Shown here: positions 53,701-62,436 of the stretch, piece after piece
Numbering within the stretch: the stretch's first letter is position 1
Layout: each line of letters begins with the position of its first letter
Assembly: GCF_963676665.1 (NCBI RefSeq)
Contig: NZ_OY781378.1
Coordinates: 1 to 64,000 of the forward strand
DNA: 64,000 nt
Direction: 5' to 3'
DNA from: an uncultured Tolumonas sp.
GTDB lineage: Bacteria; Pseudomonadota; Gammaproteobacteria; Enterobacterales; Aeromonadaceae
Program-made: the position numbers and the translations under genes
Notes under the pieces: generated by a model
What the model saw: the letters and a program-made list of their open reading frames with translations, nothing else
Told to the model about the DNA's origin: nothing
Database searches by the model: none

Positions 53701-53998
53701 ACTCAAAAAAATGATGTAATAACTGGTCTTTTTCTGCGACGCAGCGAACCATATCCTGCTGGTGTTGCAGATATTGTTGTCGCCAGACCAACAGAAAAAA
53801 AATACTGACAGTGATGCCGGTGATGAAAGTTGTCAGTGTGACCCAAAATGTCATACCGTTAAACGGTGAGGTATTACTGGCACCAGCGGGAGGTAATCCA
53901 TGACTGGAAAAATAAAACCAAGCCAGTGATAACACGGTATAAAACAGCATGATCCGCGTCGCTGAACGCAACGGGATCTTTGCGGCGGCACTATTCAT
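50696..53998 (-). CDS. PAS-GAF-GGDEF-EAL cyclic-di-GMP signalling protein
   Basis: 1100 residues. Two N-terminal membrane helices (about 14-32 and 50-70) frame a short periplasmic loop. PAS domain about 90-210, a GAF-like domain about 225-395 (VQHGGFVFAWVCL, IGALNLYADEPDFFSSAVLATLND), then two more PAS/PAC units (about 410-535 and 540-655). The GGDEF motif is at about 732-736 with an I-site RATD five residues upstream. The EAL motif is at about 861 with TES, DDFGTGYSSL, KIDKRFV and AEGVET intact. Both synthesis and hydrolysis of c-di-GMP look possible. No signal or target is evident from neighbours. Confidence 0.93.
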   Translation of the reverse strand: MNSAAAKIPLRSATRIMLFYTVLSLAWFYFSSHGLPPAGASNTSPFNGMTFWVTLTTFITGITVSIFFLLVWRQQYLQHQQDMVRCVAEKDQLLHHFFELPMQGMAITTNAHGHWLQFNDYLCTLFDSPRAALAELNLLALTHPDDRINDLHEWELMQSGQSQGYRREKRFVRLDGSILYAIIDSRCIRNAEGKIDCVINVIEDITARKNSELHLIRQNNLYDMLSQTNQVIVRSQDRLALLQNICRIAVQHGGFVFAWVCLLEEEKTSNAASYGHDHGFLQFIDNYRQQVRQRTGAEPRFLVPTDRAIANNAHLILNHFLTDESVRPFHDAAIQAGFQSAGYFVIRENGRVIGALNLYADEPDFFSSAVLATLNDMVMDVTYALDMLLQAKERASALAALQNAGEVIDASPTVLFRWQPNSSWKLEYVSSNVQRWGYQADDFIHGQLTMSDLLHPEDLHRVWAEVIRHIEARHREYTLECRIRTANGNYLWVENHVTTSFDRKGKPQRFTGVMTDITQQKTNELQLRQAAIVFESTREGIVITDAERNIIKVNSALIDLFGYQEYELLGQRPRIFRSGKHDEPFYHQMRQAIDEHGFWRGELWNRKQSGELLPMMTSINPVCDSNGEILYYVSIYTDISQLKDSEARLEHMALHDPLTGLPNRAMLGRKLAMALQDAVRNNTRVALLMLDLDHFKNVNDSFGHHFGDELLHQVSARLRHQLRATDVVCRLGGDEFTVLLQNNPSLDDVSVLAQKIIDALHQPFSLSNDRDVVIGTSIGISLFPEHGQSAEELMQQADTAMYRAKHDGRDGYRYFSEELFLKAKARLELEQRLHRAIAEQEFKVYYQPQISIETNQIIGAEALLRWDDPEYGLIKPAEFISIAEDTGLIQNIGEWVLYETCRQGRLWLDQHLPDINLAVNLSPLQLHHGDVQQLIGTILQNTGFPAHRLELELTESALMEQQEEAVRILQGLRQQGIRIAIDDFGTGYSSLAYLKQFPLDVLKIDKRFVDDIPHERDDMEIAAAIVAMGHSLRLTVLAEGVETDAQLAFLKQQGCDYYQGYLRSPPLPADEFVKLLRQQNKPVRTGRKSKPRVRASTQTA

Positions 53999-54125
53999 GA
54001 TAACGACACCATCCTTGCTCTTGTTCTTTATAATATTTATGTAAATGTTTCAGGCTGCATCATAGCCGGATTATTCGCCGTTAACCGCGATGTATCCCAA
54101 CTTTTATGTGCTCGTTATAGCAATA

Positions 54126-54902
54126 TCAAAAATAAGGTAAGTATCCTTCCTGTTTGGTGAGGATATTCCCGTTGTTGTCAGCTGAGCCTAACCAGCTGAG
54201 TGCAGAATGTAAACCATCCGGTAATTCGGTATCAGGGCGTAAAGTGGCCTGTAATTTATATTGCCCCAGCAGGTTGAGTTGCAGTGAAGCTTGAGTATGC
54301 AGAGAGGCTGAGTCTTGCTTAATCGCTGTGGCATTAAACGCGTTATTTTGGCAGTTAAAGTTTGCGATTGGATTACCTAAGACTAAAGCGCCTGATGGTG
54401 TATTAATTAATGCTTGTTGCCAATTGAGTTGCCCAGTCAGGATTTGGCAGGTTTGGTGATCAACAATCAGTTGTTCAATATTAAGTTGTATGGTGCCGGC
54501 TGCAGTTATTGGTAGGGGAACCGGAGCCCAGTTTTGTAAAATGTTGGCGGCGGTTTTGATGTGCCAGTTATTCAAATGCCATTTTCCCCGCCAACCTATC
54601 GTCCCCGTTGCCGTGATAGTTTCTGGATCCTGAATGTCTAACTTTATGGTAGGCATCCCTAACCATAGATGGCTGAACAGCACTTCCCACTGCAGATTGT
54701 GTAACCGGTATTTTTGCCAGCTAATTTCGCTGATGCTGCCTTGCCACAAGGTGCCATTAATATTTCGTAGCTGCAGACCGGCGGGCAGCGGCAAGCGTGG
54801 CAGGATCTGCGCGGCCGGTAACGAGGCCAGCAAAAAGAGCAAATAGCCAAGCAAAAACAGTGTTAATAGCAGAGGGCGGCGGAATAAATAGTTTTTTATC
54901 AT
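54126..54902 (-). CDS. gspN: Type II secretion protein GspN
   Basis: 258 residues. One N-terminal membrane anchor (about 8-30, RPLLLTLFLLGYLLFLLASLPAAQIL) and a beta-rich periplasmic part. GspN is an optional T2SS component of unclear function, present in Aeromonas (ExeN), Vibrio and Xanthomonas. Blocks such as GLQLRNINGTLWQGSI are typical. Last gene of the operon, 4 nt after gspM. No clear terminator follows; the gap 53999-54125 holds nothing else recognised. Confidence 0.9.
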   Translation of the reverse strand: MIKNYLFRRPLLLTLFLLGYLLFLLASLPAAQILPRLPLPAGLQLRNINGTLWQGSISEISWQKYRLHNLQWEVLFSHLWLGMPTIKLDIQDPETITATGTIGWRGKWHLNNWHIKTAANILQNWAPVPLPITAAGTIQLNIEQLIVDHQTCQILTGQLNWQQALINTPSGALVLGNPIANFNCQNNAFNATAIKQDSASLHTQASLQLNLLGQYKLQATLRPDTELPDGLHSALSWLGSADNNGNILTKQEGYLPYF

Positions 54903-54906
54903 CGGA

Positions 54907-55389
54907 TTATTTTTTGTTTCTGCCTAGTAATAAGCGCTTCACTTGCACTTTGCCGGGTAGCTGCGGTAATGATTGCAGCTCTATTTGTTGTGGTGTGATG
55001 CCGTATTGTTGTTCCAGCAGATCTAACCAAGCTAATAATTGTGCAAAATCGATGGTCTCAAGTTCAACTTGTGCATTTTCGCCCTGTGGTTGAATACGCT
55101 TTAATACGAGTTGTTGCGTTTGGCTACTGGCGGTCAGTGCACTGGCGATATCAATGTTGGTGGGTGCATCGGCATGGTTGGTTTGTGTTAGCTGGTTCAC
55201 CAGCGGTGCCTGTTCACGCATCCAATTTAATTGCTGGCGTAACTGCTGAACCTGAGTACGGCTTTGTTGCAAATGTAGTTGTAGTGGATGCCAGCCTCCC
55301 CAATAGAGAATGGCAAAAAACACAGCCAATCCGCCAATAAGAACAACACGGCGTTCTCGTGCTGCCAGATTTAACCACCACTGTTTCAT
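54907..55389 (-). CDS. gspM: Type II secretion inner-membrane protein GspM
   Basis: 160 residues. Short cytosolic N-terminus (MKQWWLNLAARERRVV), one membrane helix (about 17-33), then a coiled-coil stretch (LQLHLQQSRTQVQQLRQQLNWMREQAP) and a small ferredoxin-like periplasmic domain. It binds GspL in the assembly platform. Placed 3 nt after gspL and 4 nt before gspN. Confidence 0.92.
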   Translation of the reverse strand: MKQWWLNLAARERRVVLIGGLAVFFAILYWGGWHPLQLHLQQSRTQVQQLRQQLNWMREQAPLVNQLTQTNHADAPTNIDIASALTASSQTQQLVLKRIQPQGENAQVELETIDFAQLLAWLDLLEQQYGITPQQIELQSLPQLPGKVQVKRLLLGRNKK

Positions 55390-55392
55390 GAT

Positions 55393-56574
55393 TTACTCCT
55401 TACCATCAGCATTACCCCTGACTTTTCCATCCTGATTTTGCATGTTGGTGGTTTCTGTTTCAAAAATCGTGCTGGCCTGCTGGCGGAATTGCTCCAGCGT
55501 CTGGAAATCACGAGCACTGATTTGTAATCGGAACTCCTGTTTGCCGCTATCAAATTGTAATTGTTGTAGCTCAAGCCCTGAGGTTTCATGTAACAGCGGG
55601 GCTAACGAAGCCAATTGGCTGAGAAAACCATTGGCTTGCGGGGTTTGCTGCAGTGCATCTAAATGTTGTTTTAGCTGTACTCTTGGATTAATAACCCGTT
55701 TTTCTGTTGGAAATAATTGCCGGTATAACGCAGTCATTTGTTGCTGCAGTTGTTGTTGCTGCGTGTGCAATTGAGCATATTCAACACCCTGATTGGCTGC
55801 CACTAACAGCAGCCATAATCCGATCAGAATGGCTGGCAGGCGCCAGCGAGTCCATTGCTTTTTCCATGGTGCGACAGAGCGGTAAACGCCTTGCAGTAAA
55901 TTAGCCTGTTCTGACGGTAGATTTTGAGCCAGCAGCTGCATCGGCAATTCACACAAAGCGATTTGCCATTCGCCAATAATTTCGTCTGGTGCAGGTGTAT
56001 AACTTTGTAAGCGTGGTAACTGCTCATGGCTGTTCATCCAAACGGGCAGCCAGCTATCATCCACGACTGCGCCTTGCCATGTATTCTGGCGGATCAGCCA
56101 TTGCGAACCTAATTGGAGTAGTGACCAGCCATTGTCTGCTGGTTGTGGCAGCGCGAGAACATCCGGTAACAGTTGTTGTGCGGTCAATCCGGCATCACTT
56201 AACCAAGAGAGCCAATGCTGCATCTGCTCTTGCTCAACCGCTGCAATTTTTACCTGCTGCCCTTGATGCTGTAATACGGTGATATGCAGTTTTTCTACAT
56301 CACTGGCGACATCGTCTTCCAGCATAAAAGGCAACGCCTGCATAGTTTGCGCATTGAGCCGCCCGGGTAATGTCAGTTCACGAAAAATAACATCACAACC
56401 CGGAACGAGCACGACCACAGGGCGATGACCCGCGCGCTCGGCCAGCTCGGATAATTGTGTCGCATTGTTGAGTTGCCCGCTGGCAATCACTTCTTGCTGA
56501 GTGGCTGACCACACAAACCAGTGCACGTTATCCTGATGGCGGGACCCCAGTCGTATCAGTAAAAATTCGTTCAC
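55393..56574 (-). CDS. gspL: Type II secretion inner-membrane protein GspL
   Basis: 393 residues. N-terminal actin-like cytosolic domain (about 1-230) that recruits the ATPase GspE, one membrane helix (about 247-262, LPAILIGLWLLLVAAN), a Gln-rich coiled coil (HTQQQQLQQQMTALYRQLF) and a periplasmic ferredoxin-like domain that pairs with GspM. Overlaps gspK by 4 nt. The long glutamine tract is a little unusual but consistent with a coiled coil. Confidence 0.93.
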   Translation of the reverse strand: MNEFLLIRLGSRHQDNVHWFVWSATQQEVIASGQLNNATQLSELAERAGHRPVVVLVPGCDVIFRELTLPGRLNAQTMQALPFMLEDDVASDVEKLHITVLQHQGQQVKIAAVEQEQMQHWLSWLSDAGLTAQQLLPDVLALPQPADNGWSLLQLGSQWLIRQNTWQGAVVDDSWLPVWMNSHEQLPRLQSYTPAPDEIIGEWQIALCELPMQLLAQNLPSEQANLLQGVYRSVAPWKKQWTRWRLPAILIGLWLLLVAANQGVEYAQLHTQQQQLQQQMTALYRQLFPTEKRVINPRVQLKQHLDALQQTPQANGFLSQLASLAPLLHETSGLELQQLQFDSGKQEFRLQISARDFQTLEQFRQQASTIFETETTNMQNQDGKVRGNADGKE

Positions 56575-57563
56575 TCTAACCCCCCAAAGTGACGACGGAT
56601 AACAGTCACCTGATTATTACTTTGTCGTTGAAACAAACTGACGATACGAGTCTGATAATGATCGCTCTCGGCTTGTAAGGTTGCCAGAAAATAGAAACTT
56701 TTTATGGTCAGTGCCGATTGTACCTGATCTCCTGCCGCGGCAGTGTTGCTTAATGTTCCCAGCTCCAGGAATTCTGCCACACTGTTCCAACCTTCGCGCG
56801 GGCGTTGTTCTAATATGTTACGTGCATCATCCACACTGATATTATTGAGGAAAAGCGCTGCCAGTAAGGGGGCTTGAATGGTGCGTAACGTATTGACATT
56901 TACCTGCAACATTTTCTCTGGAATCACACACACCAATGGTAATAACTGACGGTAGAGTGCAGCATCGACACCTTTGACGGCACGCAGTTCACTGACATCT
57001 TGCATCAGGCCATTGGCTGGCAGATAGGGGTGGGGCAGTGCTTCATACTCACTGTCTTCAGCGCCGAGTGAGCGGGCAGTCGTGTTATCATCCAACCAGT
57101 CTTGTAGTGCGGCGGTAATTTGCTGAGCTCGATAGTCTTCAACTTTTAAGCTGATTAATAATTGGCGGAAAACATTCGCCCGATATAACACATTGGCACT
57201 CGTGGTTGTTTCCTCTGATCCGGAACCTGTGGTGCTCAGGGAATTCAAATTAAAGCAGGCCTGTGAATCGCGAACCACCCCTTGCAGTATCGCTGCTTCA
57301 ACGGGGAATATTTGGCCTTCGTTAGCCCAATATTGGGCCAGAGATGTCTTCTCTGGGTTGTCTTTTAAATCTTGTATGAGTACTTTTGAGATCAAGGCTT
57401 CGGAACCAAGCAGATACCAATAGTTTTGTAACTGTAATTGCTGGTTATAGGTGCGTTGCCATTCCATGCGAAAACGCTGCGTCATGCTGCTGGCCATGGT
57501 CACCATGACGGCAAGCAGTAATAAGACCACCAACAGAGCCATTCCTCGCTGTTGTTTCATCAA
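56571..57563 (-). CDS. gspK: Type II secretion minor pseudopilin GspK
   Basis: 330 residues, the largest pseudopilin. Prepilin leader MMKQQRG before MALLVVLLLLAVMVTMASS; it lacks the Glu at +5 seen in the other pseudopilins, as is normal for GspK. The C-terminal part contains the large alpha-domain insert and a helix-hairpin-helix-like segment (NNISVDDARNILEQRPREGWNSVAEFLEL). With GspI and GspJ it forms the pseudopilus tip. Overlaps gspJ and gspL by 4 nt each. Confidence 0.94.
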   Translation of the reverse strand: MMKQQRGMALLVVLLLLAVMVTMASSMTQRFRMEWQRTYNQQLQLQNYWYLLGSEALISKVLIQDLKDNPEKTSLAQYWANEGQIFPVEAAILQGVVRDSQACFNLNSLSTTGSGSEETTTSANVLYRANVFRQLLISLKVEDYRAQQITAALQDWLDDNTTARSLGAEDSEYEALPHPYLPANGLMQDVSELRAVKGVDAALYRQLLPLVCVIPEKMLQVNVNTLRTIQAPLLAALFLNNISVDDARNILEQRPREGWNSVAEFLELGTLSNTAAAGDQVQSALTIKSFYFLATLQAESDHYQTRIVSLFQRQSNNQVTVIRRHFGGLE

Positions 57564-58207
57564 CTGCCTCCACTGCTGGTGGTCGTGGTGGTATCGGTCA
57601 ATAAAAACAGCCGCCGAATGGTGCCGTAATCATCGAGCGTGAGTGTAACTTCAACCGCTGCTGGCAATACCGCGGGGGTCATCCATTCGGTTAACCATGC
57701 ATCATTTTTATAAAATCGCAGAGTGAATGCTGACACATGATTTAGTAATGGCGTGACGGTCGGTTCAGTCCCTGTAACGGCATCAGGATACAAATAAGTC
57801 AGTCTTTCCAATGTGTGTTGCCGCAACCGGTAACCCACTTTTTGCAATTCTGAACGGTGTAATTGCCCCCCGGGATTTAACCAGCCGGCGCGAACAAACA
57901 TCACCGCCCAGTCATCACTTTCCAGCTGGAAACGCTCGGCTTGAAATAAGATAGTTGTGGCTTCGCCATTAACACGCGTTGTACGCGGCAGTATTTGTGT
58001 GAAATCACGCGATAAAGTCGCAAAACCTCGTTGTAACTCGGATAAGCGGGTTATTTTGGCTTGGGAAACCTCATCATTACGCATAACGCCCTGTAACACG
58101 GCATAGGCGCTCAGGCTTAAGATGGCAAAGATGACCAGTGCCAGTAAGACCTCTAGTAAGGTAAACCCGGCGTGTCGTATTTTATAAGGGATTGATGCAG
58201 ACATCAT
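57560..58207 (-). CDS. gspJ: Type II secretion minor pseudopilin GspJ
   Basis: 215 residues. A longer prepilin leader (MMSASIPYKIRHAG) precedes the methylation site FTLLEVLLALVIFAILSLSAYAVLQG with Glu at +5. Globular beta-rich domain follows. Starts 2 nt after gspI and overlaps gspK by 4 nt. Part of the GspI-J-K tip complex. Confidence 0.95.
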   Translation of the reverse strand: MMSASIPYKIRHAGFTLLEVLLALVIFAILSLSAYAVLQGVMRNDEVSQAKITRLSELQRGFATLSRDFTQILPRTTRVNGEATTILFQAERFQLESDDWAVMFVRAGWLNPGGQLHRSELQKVGYRLRQHTLERLTYLYPDAVTGTEPTVTPLLNHVSAFTLRFYKNDAWLTEWMTPAVLPAAVEVTLTLDDYGTIRRLFLLTDTTTTTSSGGS

Positions 58208-58209
58208 GG

Positions 58210-58572
58210 TTAGTTCTTCGAGACGTAGCTGCGCAGCGTGGCGCGCGGATCGGGTGCTTTTTCTGTATCACGAACTTCAACGTCTACGGCACGAAACGAT
58301 GGATCGGCGGTTTCTACGCCGTGCCAGCGCCAGTAATAGGTACGTCCGGCCATCTCTTCTTGACCATTGCTCCAAGTCAAATTGGGCCATTTTTCGGTCA
58401 ATCGAATGGTCGCCAGCTGGTTATCTGCCACCCAGCTGGCGAACGTTTTATCTTCCAGTGTAGCCAGTGCCACGACCTGCTCGGTGACGGTCTTCATCAA
58501 TGTAATGCCTGCAATAGCAAAAATGGCCATCGCAACCATTACTTCCAGCAAGGTCATGCCACGACAACTCAA
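58210..58572 (-). CDS. gspI: Type II secretion minor pseudopilin GspI
   Basis: 120 residues. Very short leader MSCRG, then MTLLEVMVAMAIFAIAGITLMK with Glu at +5; cut by the prepilin peptidase (GspO/PilD, not in this window). The small globular domain with KTVTEQVVALATLEDKTFASWVADNQLA is typical. Overlaps gspH by 4 nt and precedes gspJ by 2 nt. Confidence 0.95.
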   Translation of the reverse strand: MSCRGMTLLEVMVAMAIFAIAGITLMKTVTEQVVALATLEDKTFASWVADNQLATIRLTEKWPNLTWSNGQEEMAGRTYYWRWHGVETADPSFRAVDVEVRDTEKAPDPRATLRSYVSKN

Positions 58573-59234
58573 GAGTGTCCTCCGGCAACCTGATCCGTTT
58601 GTGTCGTCAATACATCAATCTGACCATTTTCTAAGCCATTGATTTGACGAAATTGCGTATTATCACCGCCATGTTCCTGCATAGTGAGTGAAAATGGTGT
58701 GATCTCCCCACTGGGTAATAACAGTATTTGGGGCGTTTTCGCAGTCAGTTGGTTATCGGTGTCAAACCATTGTGGTTCTGAGCGGCCTAAATGGTTGTCT
58801 TCATCCTGCAGTTGTAACCCATCCAGTGTTAGCGCCAGTGATATTTTTTCATCAAACTCACCAGTGGTGCGCAATTTTTCATTTTGATAGGGCTGCCACG
58901 ATTGATGATCCCAATCCAATAACGTATCCAATGATTTCGTCGTTGTTTGCGTGGTATTTTCATCATTATTCGATGGGTTTTCCTGACGGATCATGAATTG
59001 ATAACCATGCTCGGAAATATGCAAACCAATCGTACGCCCTTGTTGTGTGGCCTGTTCACTCATGACCTGAATAGTGGAGGCTAATTGCTGACTTTCTTCT
59101 GATAAGTTGCTACCAAGTTTCGGATTCGGGCCACCGGGGATCGATAATACAACGATCCCTGCGGCGCAGCCGATGATCACGATAACCAGCATAATTTCAA
59201 TCAGCGTGAAACCACGCATACGTCTTTGCATCAC
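58569..59234 (-). CDS. gspH: Type II secretion minor pseudopilin GspH
   Basis: 221 residues, longer than the roughly 170-190 usual for this component. Leader MMQRRMRG, then FTLIEIMLVIVIIGCAAGIVVLSIPG with Glu at +5. The extra length is mainly a polar loop (NPSNNDENTTQTTTKSLD, about 92-110). It links the tip complex to the major pseudopilin. Overlaps gspG and gspI by 4 nt each. Confidence 0.93.
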   Translation of the reverse strand: MMQRRMRGFTLIEIMLVIVIIGCAAGIVVLSIPGGPNPKLGSNLSEESQQLASTIQVMSEQATQQGRTIGLHISEHGYQFMIRQENPSNNDENTTQTTTKSLDTLLDWDHQSWQPYQNEKLRTTGEFDEKISLALTLDGLQLQDEDNHLGRSEPQWFDTDNQLTAKTPQILLLPSGEITPFSLTMQEHGGDNTQFRQINGLENGQIDVLTTQTDQVAGGHS

Positions 59235-59674
59235 TGTTGATTATCTCGTTTTTTATCTAAATTCCAGTTGCCGATATCATCGTCGGTGCCTGCTTGGCCA
59301 TCTGGCCCCATTGAGAACACATCAATACTGCCATGTTCGCCAGGGCTGAGTAGTTGATATTCACCCTGCCAAGGATCGGAAGGCAGGCGTTTGATGTAGC
59401 CCCCTTCTTTATAGTTTCGAGGTGCTGGTTCGCTGTCGGGTTTGGTAATTAACGCGTTTAAACCTTGATCGGTGGTGGGATAACGGCTGTTATCCAGTTT
59501 GTACATATCTAATGCGTTTTCCAGTGCCACAATGTCACTGACTGCTTTTTGATGATCCGCCTGATCTTTATTACCCATTAAGTTGGGGACGATCAGACTG
59601 GCCAAAATGCCTAATATCACGATAACGACCATGATTTCCAACAGCGTAAAGCCGCTTTGTTGTCTGCGTTGCAT
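59231..59674 (-). CDS. gspG: Type II secretion major pseudopilin GspG
   Basis: 147 residues. Leader MQRRQQSG, then FTLLEIMVVIVILGILASLIVPNLMGNK. The C-terminal calcium-binding loop region is recognisable (LLSPGEHGSIDVFSMGPDGQAGTDDDIGNW). It polymerises into the pseudopilus that pushes substrates through GspD. Lies 31 nt after gspF, the widest gap in the operon. Confidence 0.97.
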   Translation of the reverse strand: MQRRQQSGFTLLEIMVVIVILGILASLIVPNLMGNKDQADHQKAVSDIVALENALDMYKLDNSRYPTTDQGLNALITKPDSEPAPRNYKEGGYIKRLPSDPWQGEYQLLSPGEHGSIDVFSMGPDGQAGTDDDIGNWNLDKKRDNQQ

Positions 59675-59705
59675 GCATAACCCCTTTTAGTAATAAAAAT
59701 AAAAA

Positions 59706-60926
59706 CTAACGTCCGACCATGTTATTCAGTTCGAGGATCGGTTGTAAAATAGCTAACACGATAAACAGCACAATGACGGCCATGCTCACAACTAAGGCTG
59801 GTTCAAAAATGCTCAAAGCGATATTGACCTGACTTTCGAACTCCCGATCCTGATTATCGGCTGCACGTTCTAACATGTTATCCAATTCACCGCTGCGCTC
59901 ACCGGAAGCAATCATATGCAGCATCATCGGTGGGAACAGTTTGGTTTGCTCCAATGCGGCCCGCAAACTACTGCCTTCCCGTACCCGTTCGGATGCTTCT
60001 GCTACCCGGATTTTAGCTTCATCATTACTTAATACATCCCCACTGATACGCATACCATCCAACAATGGCACGGCACTGGAATTTAGTATGCTTAAGGTGC
60101 GGGCAAAGCGTGCGGTATTCAGCCCTCGGCTGACACGTCCGATAACAGGCAAACGCAGCAACAGAGCGTGGTATTGCCGGCGATGGAGCGGTTTTTTAAC
60201 CCAGCTACCCCAAGCGATGGCTAAAATCGCCAGCAGCAATAAAAACCACAGCCCATAATCGCGCACCAGATCGCTGGCGCCCATTAAAAAACGGGTGCTG
60301 AACGGCAGTTGTTGTTTCATATGAATGAATTGTTCAACGACTTTGGGCACGACAGTCGCCAGCAAGATTGCAATTACACTGATGGCAACCAAGGTCAGGA
60401 TAATGGGGTAGATCATCGCCTGCAGCAATTTACTTTTCATTTGCTGACGCTGTTCGGTGTAATCGGCCAGCCGATCGAGCACCGTATCCAGATGGCCGGA
60501 TTTTTCTCCGGCAGCGACCATGGCACGATAAAGCGGATCAAAAATCGATGGAAATGCTGATAGGCCATCTGCCAGCGAGTGCCCCTCCAAAACTTTGGTG
60601 CGAACGGCCGCAATCAAGGTGCTTAATTTGGCCTTTTCGGTCTGCTGTGAAACGGCTCTCAGTGCTTCTTCAATCGGTAATGCGGCAGCCACCAGTGTTG
60701 CTAACTGTCGGGTCAATAACGCCAGTTCATTGGTGCTGATCTTGGGTTGTAGCCAACTGCGGTTTTGTGTTTGCTGTCGGACTTGTTCAACCGCTTCCGT
60801 GAGAGATAGTGGGGTAAGCCCTTGCTCGCGTAATGTTTGTCGGGCCTGTCGAGGGGAATCGGCTTCGATCATGCCTTCTTTACGCCGGCCTTTTGCGTCC
60901 AGCGCCTGATATGCAAACGCTGACAT
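59706..60926 (-). CDS. gspF: Type II secretion inner-membrane platform protein GspF
   Basis: 406 residues, polytopic with three membrane helices (about 170-195, 220-240 and 375-397). Two homologous T2SSF domains: [22 protein letters not shown] in the first and [28 protein letters not shown] in the second. The N-terminal segment [39 protein letters not shown] is characteristic. Starts 1 nt after gspE. Confidence 0.97.
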   Translation of the reverse strand: MSAFAYQALDAKGRRKEGMIEADSPRQARQTLREQGLTPLSLTEAVEQVRQQTQNRSWLQPKISTNELALLTRQLATLVAAALPIEEALRAVSQQTEKAKLSTLIAAVRTKVLEGHSLADGLSAFPSIFDPLYRAMVAAGEKSGHLDTVLDRLADYTEQRQQMKSKLLQAMIYPIILTLVAISVIAILLATVVPKVVEQFIHMKQQLPFSTRFLMGASDLVRDYGLWFLLLLAILAIAWGSWVKKPLHRRQYHALLLRLPVIGRVSRGLNTARFARTLSILNSSAVPLLDGMRISGDVLSNDEAKIRVAEASERVREGSSLRAALEQTKLFPPMMLHMIASGERSGELDNMLERAADNQDREFESQVNIALSIFEPALVVSMAVIVLFIVLAILQPILELNNMVGR

Positions 60927-60927
60927 G

Positions 60928-62436
60928 TTAGTCCTCCCGCGTCACACGCAAGACTTCTTCCAATGTCGTCTCACCGTTTACTACTTTCTGCAAACCGTCG
61001 GCTCGGATGCTTGGTGTTTTGCTGCGGATCAAGTGTTCAATTTCCAGCTCACCTTTGTTACTGTGGATCGCTTCCCGCACCGCTTCATCGACGATCAGCA
61101 ACTCATAAATACCGGTACGTCCTTTGTAACCGGTAAAATTACAGGCTTCACAGCCTTTGGCGGTATACAGATGGCGAGCACCGATGGGCAGATCGTAACG
61201 CAGGCGTTCTTCTTCACTCAGCGGCTGTGGTTGTTTACATTCCGGGCATAAAGTGCGCACTAAACGTTGCGCCAGCACACCGAGCAAGGAAGTTGATAAC
61301 AAGAACGTCTCAATGCCCATATCGCGCAGACGGGTGATCGAACCAATCGCGGTGTTGGTGTGCAATGTGGATAACACTAAATGGCCGGTTAACGAGGCCT
61401 GCACGGCAATTTGCGCTGTTTCCAGATCACGGATTTCGCCCACCATCACGACATCAGGATCCTGACGCAGAATGGCGCGTAACCCGCGCGCAAAGGTCAT
61501 GTCGACTTTCGGATTAACCTGCGTTTGGCCGACACCTTCAAGATCGTATTCGATAGGATCTTCTACCGTCAGAATATTACGGTCTTTGGTATTGATCTCG
61601 GATAATGCGGCATACAGCGTGGTTGATTTACCCGAACCGGTTGGGCCAGTCACCAGAATGATGCCATGTGGTTTGCGGATCAAATCAGCGATATGAGCCC
61701 GATCGGCATCAACCATTCCCAGTTGTTTGAGCTCCAGGCGCACATTGTTTTTATCCAACAAACGTAACACGACCCGCTCGCCATAGCTGGATGGCATGGT
61801 TGAAACTCGAACGTCGACCGCACGGCCACCAATCCGCAGACTAATGCGACCATCTTGCGGCACACGTTTTTCGGCAATATCCAGTTTTGCCATGACCTTG
61901 ATGCGTGAGACGAGCAGTGATGCTAATTTGCGCTGTGGCCGCAAGATCTCACGTAACACACCATCAATACGAAAACGGATGGCGAGGTGCTTTTCAAAGG
62001 TTTCGATGTGAATATCCGACGCTTCTAGTTTGATCGCCTCACTCAACATGGCATTAATCAGACGAATAATAGGCGCATCATCGTCAGCATCCAGCAGATC
62101 TTCACTGGTAGGTAGTTCTTCTGCCAATGTAAAAAAGTCGGCTTCGTTACCAATGTCTTCCATCATCTGTCGCGCTTCAGATGAGTCACGCTGATAGTCT
62201 TCAGTGAGTTGTTGCTCAAAGGCTTCGGCATTCAACCAGCGTAACTGGAACGGCTGGCGTAATAAGCGACGGACTTCTTGCAATGTTTGATTACTCACGC
62301 CAGTACGACAGAACAACACCGGTTCGGCATGCTGCCATTGCAATAACACACCGTGATCACGGGCAAAGGCAAAATTTAACCGCAAACCTTGCAACGAAGT
62401 ATGCAAGGTTTCTGATGTTGTTGAGAGCAGCGCCAT
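60928..62436 (-). CDS. gspE: Type II secretion ATPase GspE
   Basis: 502 residues. Cytosolic hexameric ATPase that powers pseudopilus assembly. N1E domain about 1-100, then the catalytic core with Walker [10 protein letters not shown] (264-272), Asp box VEDPIEYDL, Walker [14 protein letters not shown] and His box [11 protein letters not shown]. The zinc-binding C-M domain has two CxxC pairs (Cys397/400 and Cys429/432). Its ATG shares one base with the gspD stop (TAATG). Confidence 0.98.
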   Translation of the reverse strand: MALLSTTSETLHTSLQGLRLNFAFARDHGVLLQWQHAEPVLFCRTGVSNQTLQEVRRLLRQPFQLRWLNAEAFEQQLTEDYQRDSSEARQMMEDIGNEADFFTLAEELPTSEDLLDADDDAPIIRLINAMLSEAIKLEASDIHIETFEKHLAIRFRIDGVLREILRPQRKLASLLVSRIKVMAKLDIAEKRVPQDGRISLRIGGRAVDVRVSTMPSSYGERVVLRLLDKNNVRLELKQLGMVDADRAHIADLIRKPHGIILVTGPTGSGKSTTLYAALSEINTKDRNILTVEDPIEYDLEGVGQTQVNPKVDMTFARGLRAILRQDPDVVMVGEIRDLETAQIAVQASLTGHLVLSTLHTNTAIGSITRLRDMGIETFLLSTSLLGVLAQRLVRTLCPECKQPQPLSEEERLRYDLPIGARHLYTAKGCEACNFTGYKGRTGIYELLIVDEAVREAIHSNKGELEIEHLIRSKTPSIRADGLQKVVNGETTLEEVLRVTRED